Source: Halomonas sp. KG2 (lineage in GTDB: Bacteria; Pseudomonadota; Gammaproteobacteria; Pseudomonadales; Halomonadaceae). From it: a DNA stretch of 64,000 nt. Location of the stretch: contig CP098528.1 of NCBI GenBank assembly GCA_030440445.1, positions 1,984,001 to 2,048,000 of the forward strand, in the 5' to 3' direction. This document shows, in pieces, positions 49,156 through 58,626 of this stretch (positions are counted from its first letter, which is position 1; each line of letters begins with the position of its first letter). A program made the position numbers and the translations under genes. A model generated the notes under the pieces. That model ran no database searches and was not told where the DNA came from. It was given only the letters and a program-made list of their open reading frames with translations.

Positions 49156-51575
49156 AGCGCTTTTTCTCTAATTGCGTTTGCAGCCAGCATCACTCGCTCA
49201 GGGGTTGCGGGAGTGTCGAGATGGGGAGACTGCTGGTAATTGGTTAAGCTCGAAAGCGCATCACGTAGTGCAGACCAAACACAGATACCAAGCATAAACG
49301 GTGGCTCACCAACGGCTTTAGAACGATATAGGCTTGCCATGGAGTTTGGGTGGCCTTCCAATAGTTCAACGTTAAAAATAGCGGGAAGATCACCAAACGT
49401 GGGTATTTTATAGGTCGCAGGCCCGTCGCTAACCAGCACGCCTTTATCGCTCCATTTAAGCTCTTCACTGGTTAGCCAGCCCATTCCCTGGATAAAGCCA
49501 CCTTCTACTTGGCCGATATCAATGGCAGGGTTTAGCGAATTACCAACGTCATGCAGCACGTCAACGCGGTTGACTAGATATTCGCCGCTCAGTGTGTCAA
49601 CACTTACTTCGGCAACAGCTGCTCCAAACGCGTAATAATAAAAAGGGCGGCCTTGGCCCGTTGCACGGTTGTAATGAATCAATGGTGTCGCATAAAAGCC
49701 TTTTTCTGAAAGCGAGATGCGATTGAGGTAGGCCGTTTGAACAAGCTCCCCCCAAGGGATGCGACGCTCGCTCTCATTAATCCCCGCAATCAGCATGCCA
49801 TCTTCCAGGCGCATGCCTTCTCGGTCTAAGCCACCTTCAAAATGCATCGCGGCAAAGTCGAACAACCTTTCGCGCAATTTACTGGCGGCATCTCGCGCCG
49901 CCATGCCATTGAGGTCGGCACCGCTTGAAGCCGCCGTAGGGGATGTATTGGGTACTTTATCCGTGCGAGTTGCACTAATCCGCACGCTATCTAAGTCCAA
50001 GCCAAGCTCGCGAGCCACTACTTGGCAAATCTTGGTGTGCAGTCCTTGGCCCATTTCGGTGCCGCCGTGATTGATCATGATGCTGCCATCGGTATACACA
50101 TGCAGCAGCGCACCGGCCTGATTGAGGTGCTGGGCGGTAAATGAGATGCCAAACTTCACTGGCGTCAGCGCGAGCCCTTTTTTAATAATGGGGCTGTTGC
50201 TATTAAATGCCTTAATAGCCGCACGGCGCGCCCAGTAATCACTACTGCTTTCCAATGTATCAATCAGCGTATGGAGTAACTGCTTTTGATCCACTGGCTG
50301 TCCGTAGTGGGTGACGTCTCGCCCATCGCGATAGAAGTTTCGTTTGCGTATGGTGAGAGGGTCTTCACCGACTTGGCGCGCGATGTCATCCATTGCAGCT
50401 TCGATAATCATCATGCCCTGAGGGCCGCCGAAACCCCGAAAAGCCGTGTTAGAAGCGGTATGGGTCTTAGCTCGATGACCGGTGACGCGAGCATTGCCTA
50501 ATGAGTAAGCGTTGTCGGCATGGAACATTGCCCGGTCAACGATGGCGTCCGAAAGGTCAGGTGAGTATCCGCAGTCACCAATAACTGTTATGTCTCCCCC
50601 CTGGATGATGCCTTGCCGATTAATGGCTAGTCGGTAACGATTATGAAAAGGGTGCCGCTTACCGGTCGCGCGCATATCATCACTTCGTGGTAGACGTATA
50701 CGTGTGGCTTTTCCGGTTCTGCGGGCAATAATGGCTGCCATGCAAGCCCAAGGAGATGCTTGAGTTTCTTTGCCTCCAAAACCGCCGCCCATTCGGCGTA
50801 CTTCAACGGTGACAGCGTGAAAGGGAATGCCCAGTACTTCAGCGACAAGTTTTTGGGTCTCACTAGGGTGCTGGTTAGAGGTATGGACAATGACCCCTTC
50901 ATCTTCAGTGGGCAGAACCAGGCACGCTTGTCCCTCCAGGTAAAAATGTTCCTGTCCGCCGATGAAAAGCTCGCCCTCAACCGTTTGCTCGGCTTGGCGC
51001 AGTTCCGCTTGCCAATCGCCCCGCTCCTGAATATGTGTAGGGCGAACCACATCATTGCGTTCGGCAGCAGCAACAGGGTCGAGGCTCGCTGGTTGTTCAT
51101 CAATACTTAACTTGGCCAGCCTTACCGCTCGGCGAGCAGCCTGAAGCGAGGTAGCGGCAACGGCGAAAATACACTGGCCTGCGTAACTAATTTCTTGATC
51201 AACAAAAATGGGGTCGCCTGGAAAGACAGGGCCGATATCCGTATGACCGGGCACATCGTGAAAAGTGATGACATCGACAACCCCAGGGGCTTGTTTAACT
51301 GCTTCGAGATCAAGCGCGGTCAGGGTGCCGTGTGCAACAGGAGAAAGTCCCAGAGCTACATGCAGGGCATCTGCCGGTGCTTGGAGGTCATCAATGTAGG
51401 CGGCCTTGCCGGTAACGTGTTTTTCAGCGCTTTCATGGAAGCTAGCGGTGCCTGCTTGGCGCTGACCGTGGCTATCGACAGTATGGCGGGCAAGCGGGCC
51501 TGACCCTTGGATATGGTCATGTAATTCTCGACGAGCTCGGCTGCTGTCGCCATCAAGTTTAGTGAGCGTACGCAT
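49152..51575 (-). CDS. xdhB: Xanthine dehydrogenase molybdopterin-binding subunit XdhB
   Basis: 807-residue large subunit carrying the molybdenum cofactor; oxidises hypoxanthine and xanthine to urate. Conserved features are the G-K-A-A-Y-I-D-D N-terminal motif, G-G-Q-E-H-F-Y-L-E, M-G-G-G-F-G-G-K-E-T, A-F-R-G-F-G-G-P-Q-G with the active-site arginine, and a late K-A-V-G-E-P-P-F with the catalytic glutamate. AGGAGGTG upstream of the ATG. It overlaps the end of xdhA by 17 bases. Confidence 0.96.
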   Translation of the reverse strand: MRTLTKLDGDSSRARRELHDHIQGSGPLARHTVDSHGQRQAGTASFHESAEKHVTGKAAYIDDLQAPADALHVALGLSPVAHGTLTALDLEAVKQAPGVVDVITFHDVPGHTDIGPVFPGDPIFVDQEISYAGQCIFAVAATSLQAARRAVRLAKLSIDEQPASLDPVAAAERNDVVRPTHIQERGDWQAELRQAEQTVEGELFIGGQEHFYLEGQACLVLPTEDEGVIVHTSNQHPSETQKLVAEVLGIPFHAVTVEVRRMGGGFGGKETQASPWACMAAIIARRTGKATRIRLPRSDDMRATGKRHPFHNRYRLAINRQGIIQGGDITVIGDCGYSPDLSDAIVDRAMFHADNAYSLGNARVTGHRAKTHTASNTAFRGFGGPQGMMIIEAAMDDIARQVGEDPLTIRKRNFYRDGRDVTHYGQPVDQKQLLHTLIDTLESSSDYWARRAAIKAFNSNSPIIKKGLALTPVKFGISFTAQHLNQAGALLHVYTDGSIMINHGGTEMGQGLHTKICQVVARELGLDLDSVRISATRTDKVPNTSPTAASSGADLNGMAARDAASKLRERLFDFAAMHFEGGLDREGMRLEDGMLIAGINESERRIPWGELVQTAYLNRISLSEKGFYATPLIHYNRATGQGRPFYYYAFGAAVAEVSVDTLSGEYLVNRVDVLHDVGNSLNPAIDIGQVEGGFIQGMGWLTSEELKWSDKGVLVSDGPATYKIPTFGDLPAIFNVELLEGHPNSMASLYRSKAVGEPPFMLGICVWSALRDALSSLTNYQQSPHLDTPATPERVMLAANAIREKAL

Positions 51576-53016
51576 GGAGCATCACCTCCTGGTTGGGTGA
51601 CGAAAGCGATAAGTAGAGGCGTTCTAATAGGTTGAGTGCGGCTTGTTCTCGGTAGTATTGGCTGCCCCGTACATCGCTCATTGGCTGAAACTCTTCAGCA
51701 AGGGCTTGCTGGGCTGCTTGAAAGCTAGCTTTGGAAACGGGCTGGCCCTCTAGCGCAGCTTCTGTTTGACTCGCTCGCTTGGGAGTGGCAGCCATACCGC
51801 CAAAGGCAATGCGAACATCCTCCATCACACCCTGATTAACACGGTAGCAAAACGCACCTAATACCGCCGTTATGTCATCCTCGCGTCGTTTAGAAAGCTT
51901 CCAAACCCTTAGTGTGGCTGATTCAGCCAGTTGAGGTATAAAAATACGACTGATGACTTCATCAGCAGCCAGCGCTGTTTTTTTATAGTCGATAAAAAAA
52001 TCATTTAGCAACAGCTGGCGAGTACCGACATGGCTGGTAAGTTCTACCCAGGCATTGAGCGCCAGTAGTACAGGTGGCGTATCTCCAATTGGCGAAGCGT
52101 TGGCGATGTTGCCGCCGAGCGTTCCCCGGTTACGAACTTGTTGGGAGCCAAGCCTGTGAAGGAGGTGTGCAAACGCAGGAAAGTGACTGTTTAATAACGG
52201 CTCAAGCTGCGTGTATGTTACCCCAGCGCCTATCCACCAACCTGGTTGAGCTTGGAATGTCGCCTCTTCAATTTGGCGCAATTCAGCCACGCGAGTGATA
52301 TCAATAAGCTGGTTCAATGCGGTAAGGCGCTGAGTGCTTTCCAGCCATAGATCTGTTGCGCCAGCTACAAGGCGTGCATCAGGATAGCGATATCTTGCGT
52401 CGGCCAACTCAGCCAAGGTGGTTGGCTGTACGAACAGTGGTTCACTCTTTGCGATTGACTCCGGCACATGAAGCGGGTGACTGGCTGGCTGAGACGCATC
52501 GAACCACAGAGGTGCTTCCCAAGAGAAATCTTGCATACTCAATGCGGCGTCACGAATAGGTCGGTATCCCGTGCAGCGGCATAAATTTCCACCTAATGTG
52601 GCTTCAAGTGTTTCTGGTGTAAGAGGCGAGGGGCGCTGTTGCTGATTGGCATGCAGTGTAAACAAAGACATGACAATTCCTGGTGTGCAAAATCCGCACT
52701 GGCTGCCATGGCACTCGATCATTGCGCGTTGAGCTGGGTGCAAGTTGCCTTCAGTCGCAAGCCCTTCGACGGTAATGACGTGCTGACCGTGAAGTTGATG
52801 AGCCGGGGTAATACACGCGTTGACGCTTAAAAAGCGGCTTTGTGTGTCGCTTGGATTATTGATTGCGACTGTACAAGCGCCACAATCACCCGATGCGCAG
52901 CCCTCTTTTGTACCAGTGATGCCCAAATGATCACGCAACAGCGTTAGAATGCTGGTGTCAGGGGGTACATGACACTGCTTGGGGGTGCCGTTGAGCAGGA
53001 ACTCAATCGTAGCCAT
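51559..53016 (-). CDS. xdhA: Xanthine dehydrogenase small subunit XdhA (2Fe-2S and FAD domains)
   Basis: 485 residues. Residues 1-165 carry two [2Fe-2S] clusters (C-A-S-G-D-C-G-A-C-T and C-G-F-C-T-P-G...C-R-C-T-G-Y). From about 190 a FAD-binding domain (A-G-A-T-D-L-W-L, N-R-G-T-L-G-G-N-I-A-N-A-S-P-I-G-D) passes electrons to NAD+. The ATG at 53016 (CGGAG upstream) begins the standard M-A-T-I-E-F-L-L-N-G; the longer open frame is not coding. First gene of the operon, with a RutR-like operator 24 bases upstream. Confidence 0.95.
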   Translation of the reverse strand: MATIEFLLNGTPKQCHVPPDTSILTLLRDHLGITGTKEGCASGDCGACTVAINNPSDTQSRFLSVNACITPAHQLHGQHVITVEGLATEGNLHPAQRAMIECHGSQCGFCTPGIVMSLFTLHANQQQRPSPLTPETLEATLGGNLCRCTGYRPIRDAALSMQDFSWEAPLWFDASQPASHPLHVPESIAKSEPLFVQPTTLAELADARYRYPDARLVAGATDLWLESTQRLTALNQLIDITRVAELRQIEEATFQAQPGWWIGAGVTYTQLEPLLNSHFPAFAHLLHRLGSQQVRNRGTLGGNIANASPIGDTPPVLLALNAWVELTSHVGTRQLLLNDFFIDYKKTALAADEVISRIFIPQLAESATLRVWKLSKRREDDITAVLGAFCYRVNQGVMEDVRIAFGGMAATPKRASQTEAALEGQPVSKASFQAAQQALAEEFQPMSDVRGSQYYREQAALNLLERLYLSLSSPNQEVMLHAYAH

Positions 53017-53039
53017 GCCAAACTCCGTTATGATTGTTC

Positions 53040-53053
53040 TGACCGATCGGTCA
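53040..53053. promoter_or_regulatory. RutR-like operator upstream of xdhA
   Basis: TGACCGATCGGTCA is a perfect 14-base palindrome. The known RutR site is TTGACCA-NN-TGGTCAA; here the TGACC/GGTCA half-sites have the identical 4-base spacing. It lies 24-37 bases before the xdhA start and 166-179 bases before the divergent RutR-like gene, well placed to repress the purine operon. Confidence 0.75.
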
Positions 53054-53218
53054 ATATCGTTTAGCTTGAGACAAAAAAGCGCACCTTGCAAGAATTTGTT
53101 GCTAGCGCCGCTGTCTGTGCACTTACACGGAAAGCGTCGATAAACCAATTTAATGTAATAAGTCCCATGGGCTGACCATTGGTGCTTATCAAAAGCGCTT
53201 ATTAAAGGAGCTTAATCA

Positions 53219-53878
53219 ATGACAGCGGATACCGCTAACCATGAAAATGCCAGCAGAGATCGCATTGAACAGACCATCCTGAGCGCTGCGGAGCAGGTGT
53301 TTTCTCAACATGGTTATCGTGGTGCCAGCCTTCAGGCAATCGCCGATATAGCAGGTCTTCCTAAGGCGAATATTCTCTATTACATGGGCAGTAAGCAGCT
53401 GCTTTATGTACGGCTGCTTAATCGAATGATGAACCGGTGGAATGCGGTACTTGAAGACATAACACCTGAAAGTGATCCAGCTAAGGTATTAAGCGATTTT
53501 ATTCGTACCAAAATGATGCTGGGTCAGCGTTACCCCGAAGGTTCAAAGCTATTTGCCGCCGAGATTTTGGCTGGTGCGCCTTTCTTGAGTAATTACCTCT
53601 CTGGTGAGTTGAAAGAGTGGGTAGCTTCCCGTGCAGAAATTATTCACCAGTGGTCTCAGCTAGGGAAAATGGATGATATTGATCCACGCTGGCTTATATT
53701 CTTGATTTGGTCGGCCACCCAACATTACACGGAATACAGCGCGCAGGTAACGGGGATATTAGGGACTGAAGTGCTCAGCGAAACGGATTTCGAGTCTATT
53801 TGCCGTTTCCTTGAGCATGTTATTTTGAAAGGATGCGGTATTTCAGCGTCGCATTTATCAAACGACTCATCAGTTTAG
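53219..53878 (+). CDS. TetR-family regulator, RutR-like
   Basis: 219 residues. N-terminal TetR helix-turn-helix (F-S-Q-H-G-Y-R-G-A-S-L-Q-A-I-A, K-A-N-I-L-Y-Y-M-G-S-K). The C-terminal part follows E. coli RutR closely: Y-P-E-G-S-K-L-F, E-I-L-A-G-A-P-F-L, I-D-P-R-W-L-I-F-L-I-W and S-A-T-Q-H-Y. RutR senses uracil and controls pyrimidine/purine catabolism. Divergent from xdhA with a matching operator between them, it is the likely regulator of the xanthine dehydrogenase operon. The effector (uracil, or a purine such as xanthine) is open. AAAGGAG before the ATG. Confidence 0.9.
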   Translation: MTADTANHENASRDRIEQTILSAAEQVFSQHGYRGASLQAIADIAGLPKANILYYMGSKQLLYVRLLNRMMNRWNAVLEDITPESDPAKVLSDFIRTKMMLGQRYPEGSKLFAAEILAGAPFLSNYLSGELKEWVASRAEIIHQWSQLGKMDDIDPRWLIFLIWSATQHYTEYSAQVTGILGTEVLSETDFESICRFLEHVILKGCGISASHLSNDSSV

Positions 53879-53898
53879 CTGCTATGCCCATATTGGCG

Positions 53899-56334
53899 AT
53901 GTCTACGCTTCCTATTGAACAGCACCTCAAGCCGATTCAGACGGCTCTCGATGAGCATAACCGCCTAATCTTAGTCGCCCAGCCGGGGGCGGGTAAGACA
54001 ACCCGCGTTCCGCTGACCTTGCTGAACAGCCAATGGGCGCAGGGCCAAAAGATAGTGTTGTTAGAGCCTCGACGGGTAGCTGCTCGTTTAGCGGCAAGCT
54101 TTATGGCCGCGCAGCTTGATGAGCCTGTCGGTAAGACAGTTGGCTATCGTATGCGAGGGGACAGCAAAGTGGGCCCGCACACACGCTTGGAGGTGGTCAC
54201 CCAGGGCGTCCTAACGCGTATGTTGCAAGATGATCCTCTGCTCGAAGGCGTCGCCGGTATCATCTTCGATGAGTTCCATGAGCGCAGCATAGAAGCAGAT
54301 CTTGGGCTGGCGCTATCGCTGGATATTCAGCAAAGCATTCGCGATGACTTACGACTGATGGTGATGTCTGCGACGTTAGATGTTGCTGCGTTAAAAAGCG
54401 TACTGGGCAGCGATACATCCGTGATTGAAAGTACGGGGCGTGAATTCCCAATTGAAACGTATTATCGCCCTTTTAGCAGTGATGAAGCGTTAGACACTGC
54501 CGCTTACCGAGTGGTAACCGAAGCCTTGGCGAATCCCAATAGCCGCGACGTACTGGTGATTTTACCTGGGGTGGCAGAGATAACTCGGCTAGTGCAAATG
54601 CTGGAAAATAGCACCTTTGATATTGAGGTGCGCGCATTACATGGCGGCATGCCTATTGAGGCGCAGCAAGCTGCATTGAAGTTACACGAAACTCGCCAGC
54701 GGGTGATTGTAGCGACGGCCATTGTGGAATCCAGCGTGACAGTTGATGGCGTTAATGTGGTTATTGACGCTGGCTTGGAGCGTGTACCGCTGTTTCAGCC
54801 GCGAACTGGGCTCACTCGACTGACTACCCGGCGAGTCAATCGTGCCAGCGCTGATCAACGCCGTGGTCGTGCAGGGCGGCAACAGCCGGGTGTATGTTAT
54901 CGCTTGTGGTCTCAAGAGCAGCCACTGGTTGCTTACGGTGAACCTGAGATAGCCCAAGCTGATTTATCAAGGCTAGCGCTGGAAGTTGCCACATGGGGAG
55001 CGCGTTCGCCAGAAGAGTTAGTTTGGATGACACCACCGCCTATCGGCGCATGGCAAAGTAGTCAGGCTTTGCTTCGTCAGCTTGGTGTTCTTGATACAGC
55101 GGGTTTATTAACACCATTAGGTAAGCAAAGTGCGCGTTGGCCGCTTGAACCTCGTTTAGCGGTCATGCTGTCAAAAGCAGCGTCATTGAATGCAGTACCG
55201 CTCGCCTGTGCTTTAGCAGCTCTGCTAGAGGGTAGAGAGCGTGTCAGTGGCTCGCTAAGAGATGCGCTGGCTCAGCGGCTTAGCCAGCCCTGGCGATTTC
55301 CTCAATGGCAACGAGAAACCAAGCGCCTTATGGACATGGCTAGCCTTCAGATGTCAGATAAGCTACCGCTTGAGCCGCTTAGCTATCTGCTGGCGATGGC
55401 TTACCCGGATCGCGTTGGTCAATTCATCAGTCCAGGTCGGTTCAAGCTGTCCAATGGCAAAACCGCCACGCTCTCCGTTAGCCACCCCCTAGCGAATGAA
55501 GCATTTATCGTCGCTGTTAGCGTAGAGAGTGCCAGTAGTGAGGCAACAATTTACCTAGCAGAACCGATTACGCAGACAGCGCTTATTGAACTTTACCCGG
55601 CAACTCAACAGTGGGAGGAGCGTGTTACTTGGTCAGATGCCCAAGGAAAGCTTCTTGGTGAAGCTGTTCAGCGCCATGGTGAGCTTGTGTTGGCACGTCG
55701 GCCCTTAGCGGAGTTGTCTGGAGAGGCTGTCCAGCAGGCACTGCTGCGCGCATTAAAACAACGCCCTACGGCGCTTTTTAATGGCAAGGTTAAGCAGTTA
55801 CAGGGCCGAATGGCGCTAGTGACGAGTATTTATTCTAACGTATGGCCTGACTGGTCAGAGAGCGCGCTATTGGACAGTTTGGACGTATGGCTGGCACCCT
55901 ACATGACGGGTATAACGCGCTTCAGTCAGCTAGAAAAAATGCCATTCCATACCTACTTAATAGCAACGCTCAGTTGGGATGCGCAAACCCATTTTGAGCG
56001 TTTAACACCATCGACAATAATGGCTCCTAGCGGTAATCGAGCAGCAATTGATTATGAGCCCTGCTTAACAGGAAGGCCGCCAGTGCTTGCTTTGAAGTTA
56101 CAGGAAGCGTTTGGCTGGCAGGATACTCCCGCCGTAGCGGACGGACATGTGCCTGTTGTCATTCATCTGCTTTCACCGGCAAAAAGGCCGCTTCAAGTTA
56201 CTCAGGATTTACGCAGTTTTTGGTTGAATGGCTATCCAGAGGTGCGTAAAGAGATGCGTGGCCGCTACCCTAAACACCCCTGGCCAGAAGATCCAATTAC
56301 CGCTCAGGCAACGGCATCTACAAAACGAAGGTAA
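53899..56334 (+). CDS. hrpB: ATP-dependent helicase HrpB
   Basis: 811-residue DEAH-box helicase of the HrpB family (E. coli 809). Motifs are A-Q-P-G-A-G-K-T-T-R-V-P, E-P-R-R-V-A-A-R, D-E-F-H-E-R, M-S-A-T-L-D, A-T-A-I-V-E-S-S-V-T and the Q-R-R-G-R-A-G-R motif. A helicase-associated region and the HrpB C-terminal domain (L-R-S-F-W...Y-P-E-V-R-K-E-M-R-G-R-Y-P-K-H-P-W) complete it. Start at ATG 53899 aligns with the family; ATG 53884 is also in frame. Ribosome sites are weak. The first bases follow the RutR-like gene closely. Confidence 0.95.
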   Translation: MSTLPIEQHLKPIQTALDEHNRLILVAQPGAGKTTRVPLTLLNSQWAQGQKIVLLEPRRVAARLAASFMAAQLDEPVGKTVGYRMRGDSKVGPHTRLEVVTQGVLTRMLQDDPLLEGVAGIIFDEFHERSIEADLGLALSLDIQQSIRDDLRLMVMSATLDVAALKSVLGSDTSVIESTGREFPIETYYRPFSSDEALDTAAYRVVTEALANPNSRDVLVILPGVAEITRLVQMLENSTFDIEVRALHGGMPIEAQQAALKLHETRQRVIVATAIVESSVTVDGVNVVIDAGLERVPLFQPRTGLTRLTTRRVNRASADQRRGRAGRQQPGVCYRLWSQEQPLVAYGEPEIAQADLSRLALEVATWGARSPEELVWMTPPPIGAWQSSQALLRQLGVLDTAGLLTPLGKQSARWPLEPRLAVMLSKAASLNAVPLACALAALLEGRERVSGSLRDALAQRLSQPWRFPQWQRETKRLMDMASLQMSDKLPLEPLSYLLAMAYPDRVGQFISPGRFKLSNGKTATLSVSHPLANEAFIVAVSVESASSEATIYLAEPITQTALIELYPATQQWEERVTWSDAQGKLLGEAVQRHGELVLARRPLAELSGEAVQQALLRALKQRPTALFNGKVKQLQGRMALVTSIYSNVWPDWSESALLDSLDVWLAPYMTGITRFSQLEKMPFHTYLIATLSWDAQTHFERLTPSTIMAPSGNRAAIDYEPCLTGRPPVLALKLQEAFGWQDTPAVADGHVPVVIHLLSPAKRPLQVTQDLRSFWLNGYPEVRKEMRGRYPKHPWPEDPITAQATASTKRR

Positions 56335-56375
56335 CGTTAATAACACCGTTTAAAGAGAAGCCAGATCGAAGAAGG

Positions 56376-56591
56376 TCATTCCGTTTGCTCTTCAGGTATT
56401 TTACCTGGTATGCGATAGCGTACTCCGTCGGCGCGCTGCTCTTCATAACGCCGGTTTTCTTCTTCTGGGGGCACACCCAGCACAGTCTCTTGCGATCCAT
56501 CCGGCCAAGTGTAAGTTGTGCAGCCAGTCAACGATACTAAGACCACGGTTATTAACGAGAACAACGAAATAAATCCACGACATTTGGGCAT
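56376..56591 (-). CDS. Small lipoprotein
   Basis: 71 residues. Hydrophobic signal ending L-T-G-C with the lipidated cysteine, then a short charged tail with T-W-P-D-G-S-Q-E-T and many Glu/Arg. ATG 56591 is preferred because GGAG is 7 bases upstream. Family not recognised; function unknown. It is convergent with hrpB. Confidence 0.75.
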   Translation of the reverse strand: MPKCRGFISLFSLITVVLVSLTGCTTYTWPDGSQETVLGVPPEEENRRYEEQRADGVRYRIPGKIPEEQTE

Positions 56592-56683
56592 ATTAGGCTC
56601 CATCACCAGTCAAAAGCTGCTCTTAGCAAAGCGTGCGTAGTGTGAATGGCACGACAGCAAGCCGCAAGCTTAATCCCAAATTG

Positions 56684-57043
56684 TTAGATTTCTTCCCAAA
56701 GGCTACGTCGAAACTCATGGGAAAGCTGAGATACCTTAGCAAAACGCTCAAGGTTAGCATCGGTAAGCGTTTTGACCATTTCTTGGTAATGCTCAGTGAG
56801 TTCTTTAGCGCTGCAGTTTTCTTTGTCATCAGTCAGGCATAGCGTCAGTTTTTCGCTACTTTCAGCGATAGCTTGGAAAAGCTCAGCCTCCAGCTGCATG
56901 GCTTCTGTCACGCTCTCAAGCCATGCAATCTGACAACGTACCATTGGCATGGTGCTCAATAGGCAGTAATGCTGCCACCAAGCTACGATATCTTGGTTCG
57001 TGTCGTTGATGGATGAGGGCTGCTTTTTGTTTGTATGGTCCAT
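56684..57043 (-). CDS. Hypothetical helical protein
   Basis: 119 residues, predicted mostly helical, no signal peptide, Trp-rich near residues 22-23 and 115. The spread of Glu, Ala and Gln recalls phasin-like helical proteins, but I cannot assign it. AGGAAC precedes the ATG. It stands alone, 92 bases upstream of the small lipoprotein on the same strand. Confidence 0.6.
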   Translation of the reverse strand: MDHTNKKQPSSINDTNQDIVAWWQHYCLLSTMPMVRCQIAWLESVTEAMQLEAELFQAIAESSEKLTLCLTDDKENCSAKELTEHYQEMVKTLTDANLERFAKVSQLSHEFRRSLWEEI

Positions 57044-57175
57044 ATTAGGTTCCTATCGAGTTTTTCAATTTGTGAGGCATTCTTCACAAGTTCTCCTATC
57101 TTCAACTATAGCTAAAGCTCTGCAGAAGAGTTGTTAATTCAGGCGACGCAATACGGGATAACGAGGAGAGGCTCA

Positions 57176-57349
57176 ATGTGGTCAGTCGTTAAATCAGTAC
57201 TGTCAGCACTGCTAGGCGTACAAAATGACCTCAAGCGGCAACAGGATTTTTCTAGCGGTAACCCCGCGGCCTTTATTGTGACGGGGATTGTAATCACGCT
57301 CGTATTTGTTTTGATTTTGGTCGGGATTGCAGTGATTGCGTCGCGATGA
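57176..57349 (+). CDS. DUF2970 small membrane protein
   Basis: 57 residues beginning M-W-S-V-V-K-S-V-L-S-A-L-L-G-V-Q, a polar middle, then one long membrane helix (I-V-T-G-I-V-I-T-L-V-F-V-L-I-L). This is the DUF2970 pattern, often found near cytochrome oxidase genes. GAGGAGAGG before the ATG supports this start over the earlier one. It is 125 bases before coxB. Confidence 0.8.
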   Translation: MWSVVKSVLSALLGVQNDLKRQQDFSSGNPAAFIVTGIVITLVFVLILVGIAVIASR

Positions 57350-57474
57350 AGCGTTGATACACCTCACGATAGTTGTTCGTGACGAATGCCACATGTTTTC
57401 TATACTGACGTTAATCAGTTAATCCTGACCTAATAAAAAGGTTGGCGAGAACAACAATAATAACGGAGGTTTCT

Positions 57475-58590
57475 ATGCATCTATCGTGGCAATGGCTGCT
57501 AACCATTACCAGTGCCTTCAGTATCACTCAAGCTCATGCTAATGGCTGGAATATGCCTGTTGGGGTCACCGATATCAGCCAAGATATTTTTGGGCTGCAT
57601 ATGGCGATTTTTTGGGTATGCGTGGTAATTGGAGTGATTGTATTTGGGGTGATGTTTTACTCACTATTTAAATACAGACACTCAAAAGGGGAAAAAGCGG
57701 CGAATTTTCATGAGCATACCTCCGTTGAAATTCTTTGGACCGCTATTCCTATTCTGGTTTTGATTGGAATGGCCGTGCCCGCGACGGCGACGTTGAAGAG
57801 TATGTACGACGCTTCAGAAGCTGATCTAGATGTGATGATTACTGGCCAACAATGGCGCTGGCGCTACGAGTACCTTGGTGAAGATGTTGCGTTTACATCA
57901 AATATGAGCACACCAACTGAACAAATTCGTGGAGAAGAATCGAGAGATGAACACTATTTGTTAGACGTAGATGAGCCATTGGTACTGCCGATCAATCGTA
58001 AAGTGCGCTTTTTAATGACGTCGGATGACGTTATTCACTCTTGGTGGGTGCCTGAACTAGCCGTTAAGCAGGATACGATTCCTGGGTTCATCAATGAGAA
58101 TTGGGTGAAAATAAATGAACCGGGCATCTATCGTGGTCAGTGTGCTGAGCTTTGCGGCGTTAACCACGGGTTTATGCCAGTGGTTGTGCATGCGATGGAA
58201 GAAGAAGAGTTCGAAGTATGGTTGGCAGAACGTAAAGAAGCCGCAGAGCAAGAGGCTATGGGGGTTGACCGAGAGTGGGGGATGGAGGATTTGATGGCGC
58301 GGGGAGAGACCGTTTATCAGACTATCTGTTCTGCTTGTCACCAAAGCGAAGGTCAGGGGGCGCCACCCGCATTTCCTGCACTAGCCAATAATAATCAATT
58401 AATTAGTGATTTGGATTGGCATATGGATCGGGTTATTAACGGTGTTTCTGGCGCTGCTATGCCAGCATTCCGCAGTACGTTAAATCCTGTCGAAATAGCT
58501 GCTGTTGTTACTTATACCCGCAATGCTTGGGGCAATGAGACAGGTGATGTGGTGCAGCCAGCTGTGGTGGCCGAACGTATTGCACAATAA
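57475..58590 (+). CDS. coxB: Cytochrome c oxidase subunit II with fused cytochrome c domain
   Basis: 371 residues: signal peptide ending near A-H-A-N, two membrane helices, then the CuA domain (G-Q-C-A-E-L-C-G-V-N-H-G-F-M) and a C-terminal haem c domain (C-S-A-C-H near residue 285). It accepts electrons from cytochrome c and passes them to subunit I; the fused haem makes it a caa3-type subunit II. The ATG at 57475 has GGAGG upstream. It opens the cox cluster. Confidence 0.96.
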   Translation: MHLSWQWLLTITSAFSITQAHANGWNMPVGVTDISQDIFGLHMAIFWVCVVIGVIVFGVMFYSLFKYRHSKGEKAANFHEHTSVEILWTAIPILVLIGMAVPATATLKSMYDASEADLDVMITGQQWRWRYEYLGEDVAFTSNMSTPTEQIRGEESRDEHYLLDVDEPLVLPINRKVRFLMTSDDVIHSWWVPELAVKQDTIPGFINENWVKINEPGIYRGQCAELCGVNHGFMPVVVHAMEEEEFEVWLAERKEAAEQEAMGVDREWGMEDLMARGETVYQTICSACHQSEGQGAPPAFPALANNNQLISDLDWHMDRVINGVSGAAMPAFRSTLNPVEIAAVVTYTRNAWGNETGDVVQPAVVAERIAQ

Positions 58591-58626
58591 TTTAAGGTAC
58601 TAACAATAAATCAGGCGGAGATGCTC

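Noticed and set aside
56633..56842. Plus-strand ORF opposite the 119-residue hypothetical gene
   Set aside because: Antisense frame without a ribosome site; the minus-strand gene has a good start (AGGAAC) and normal composition.
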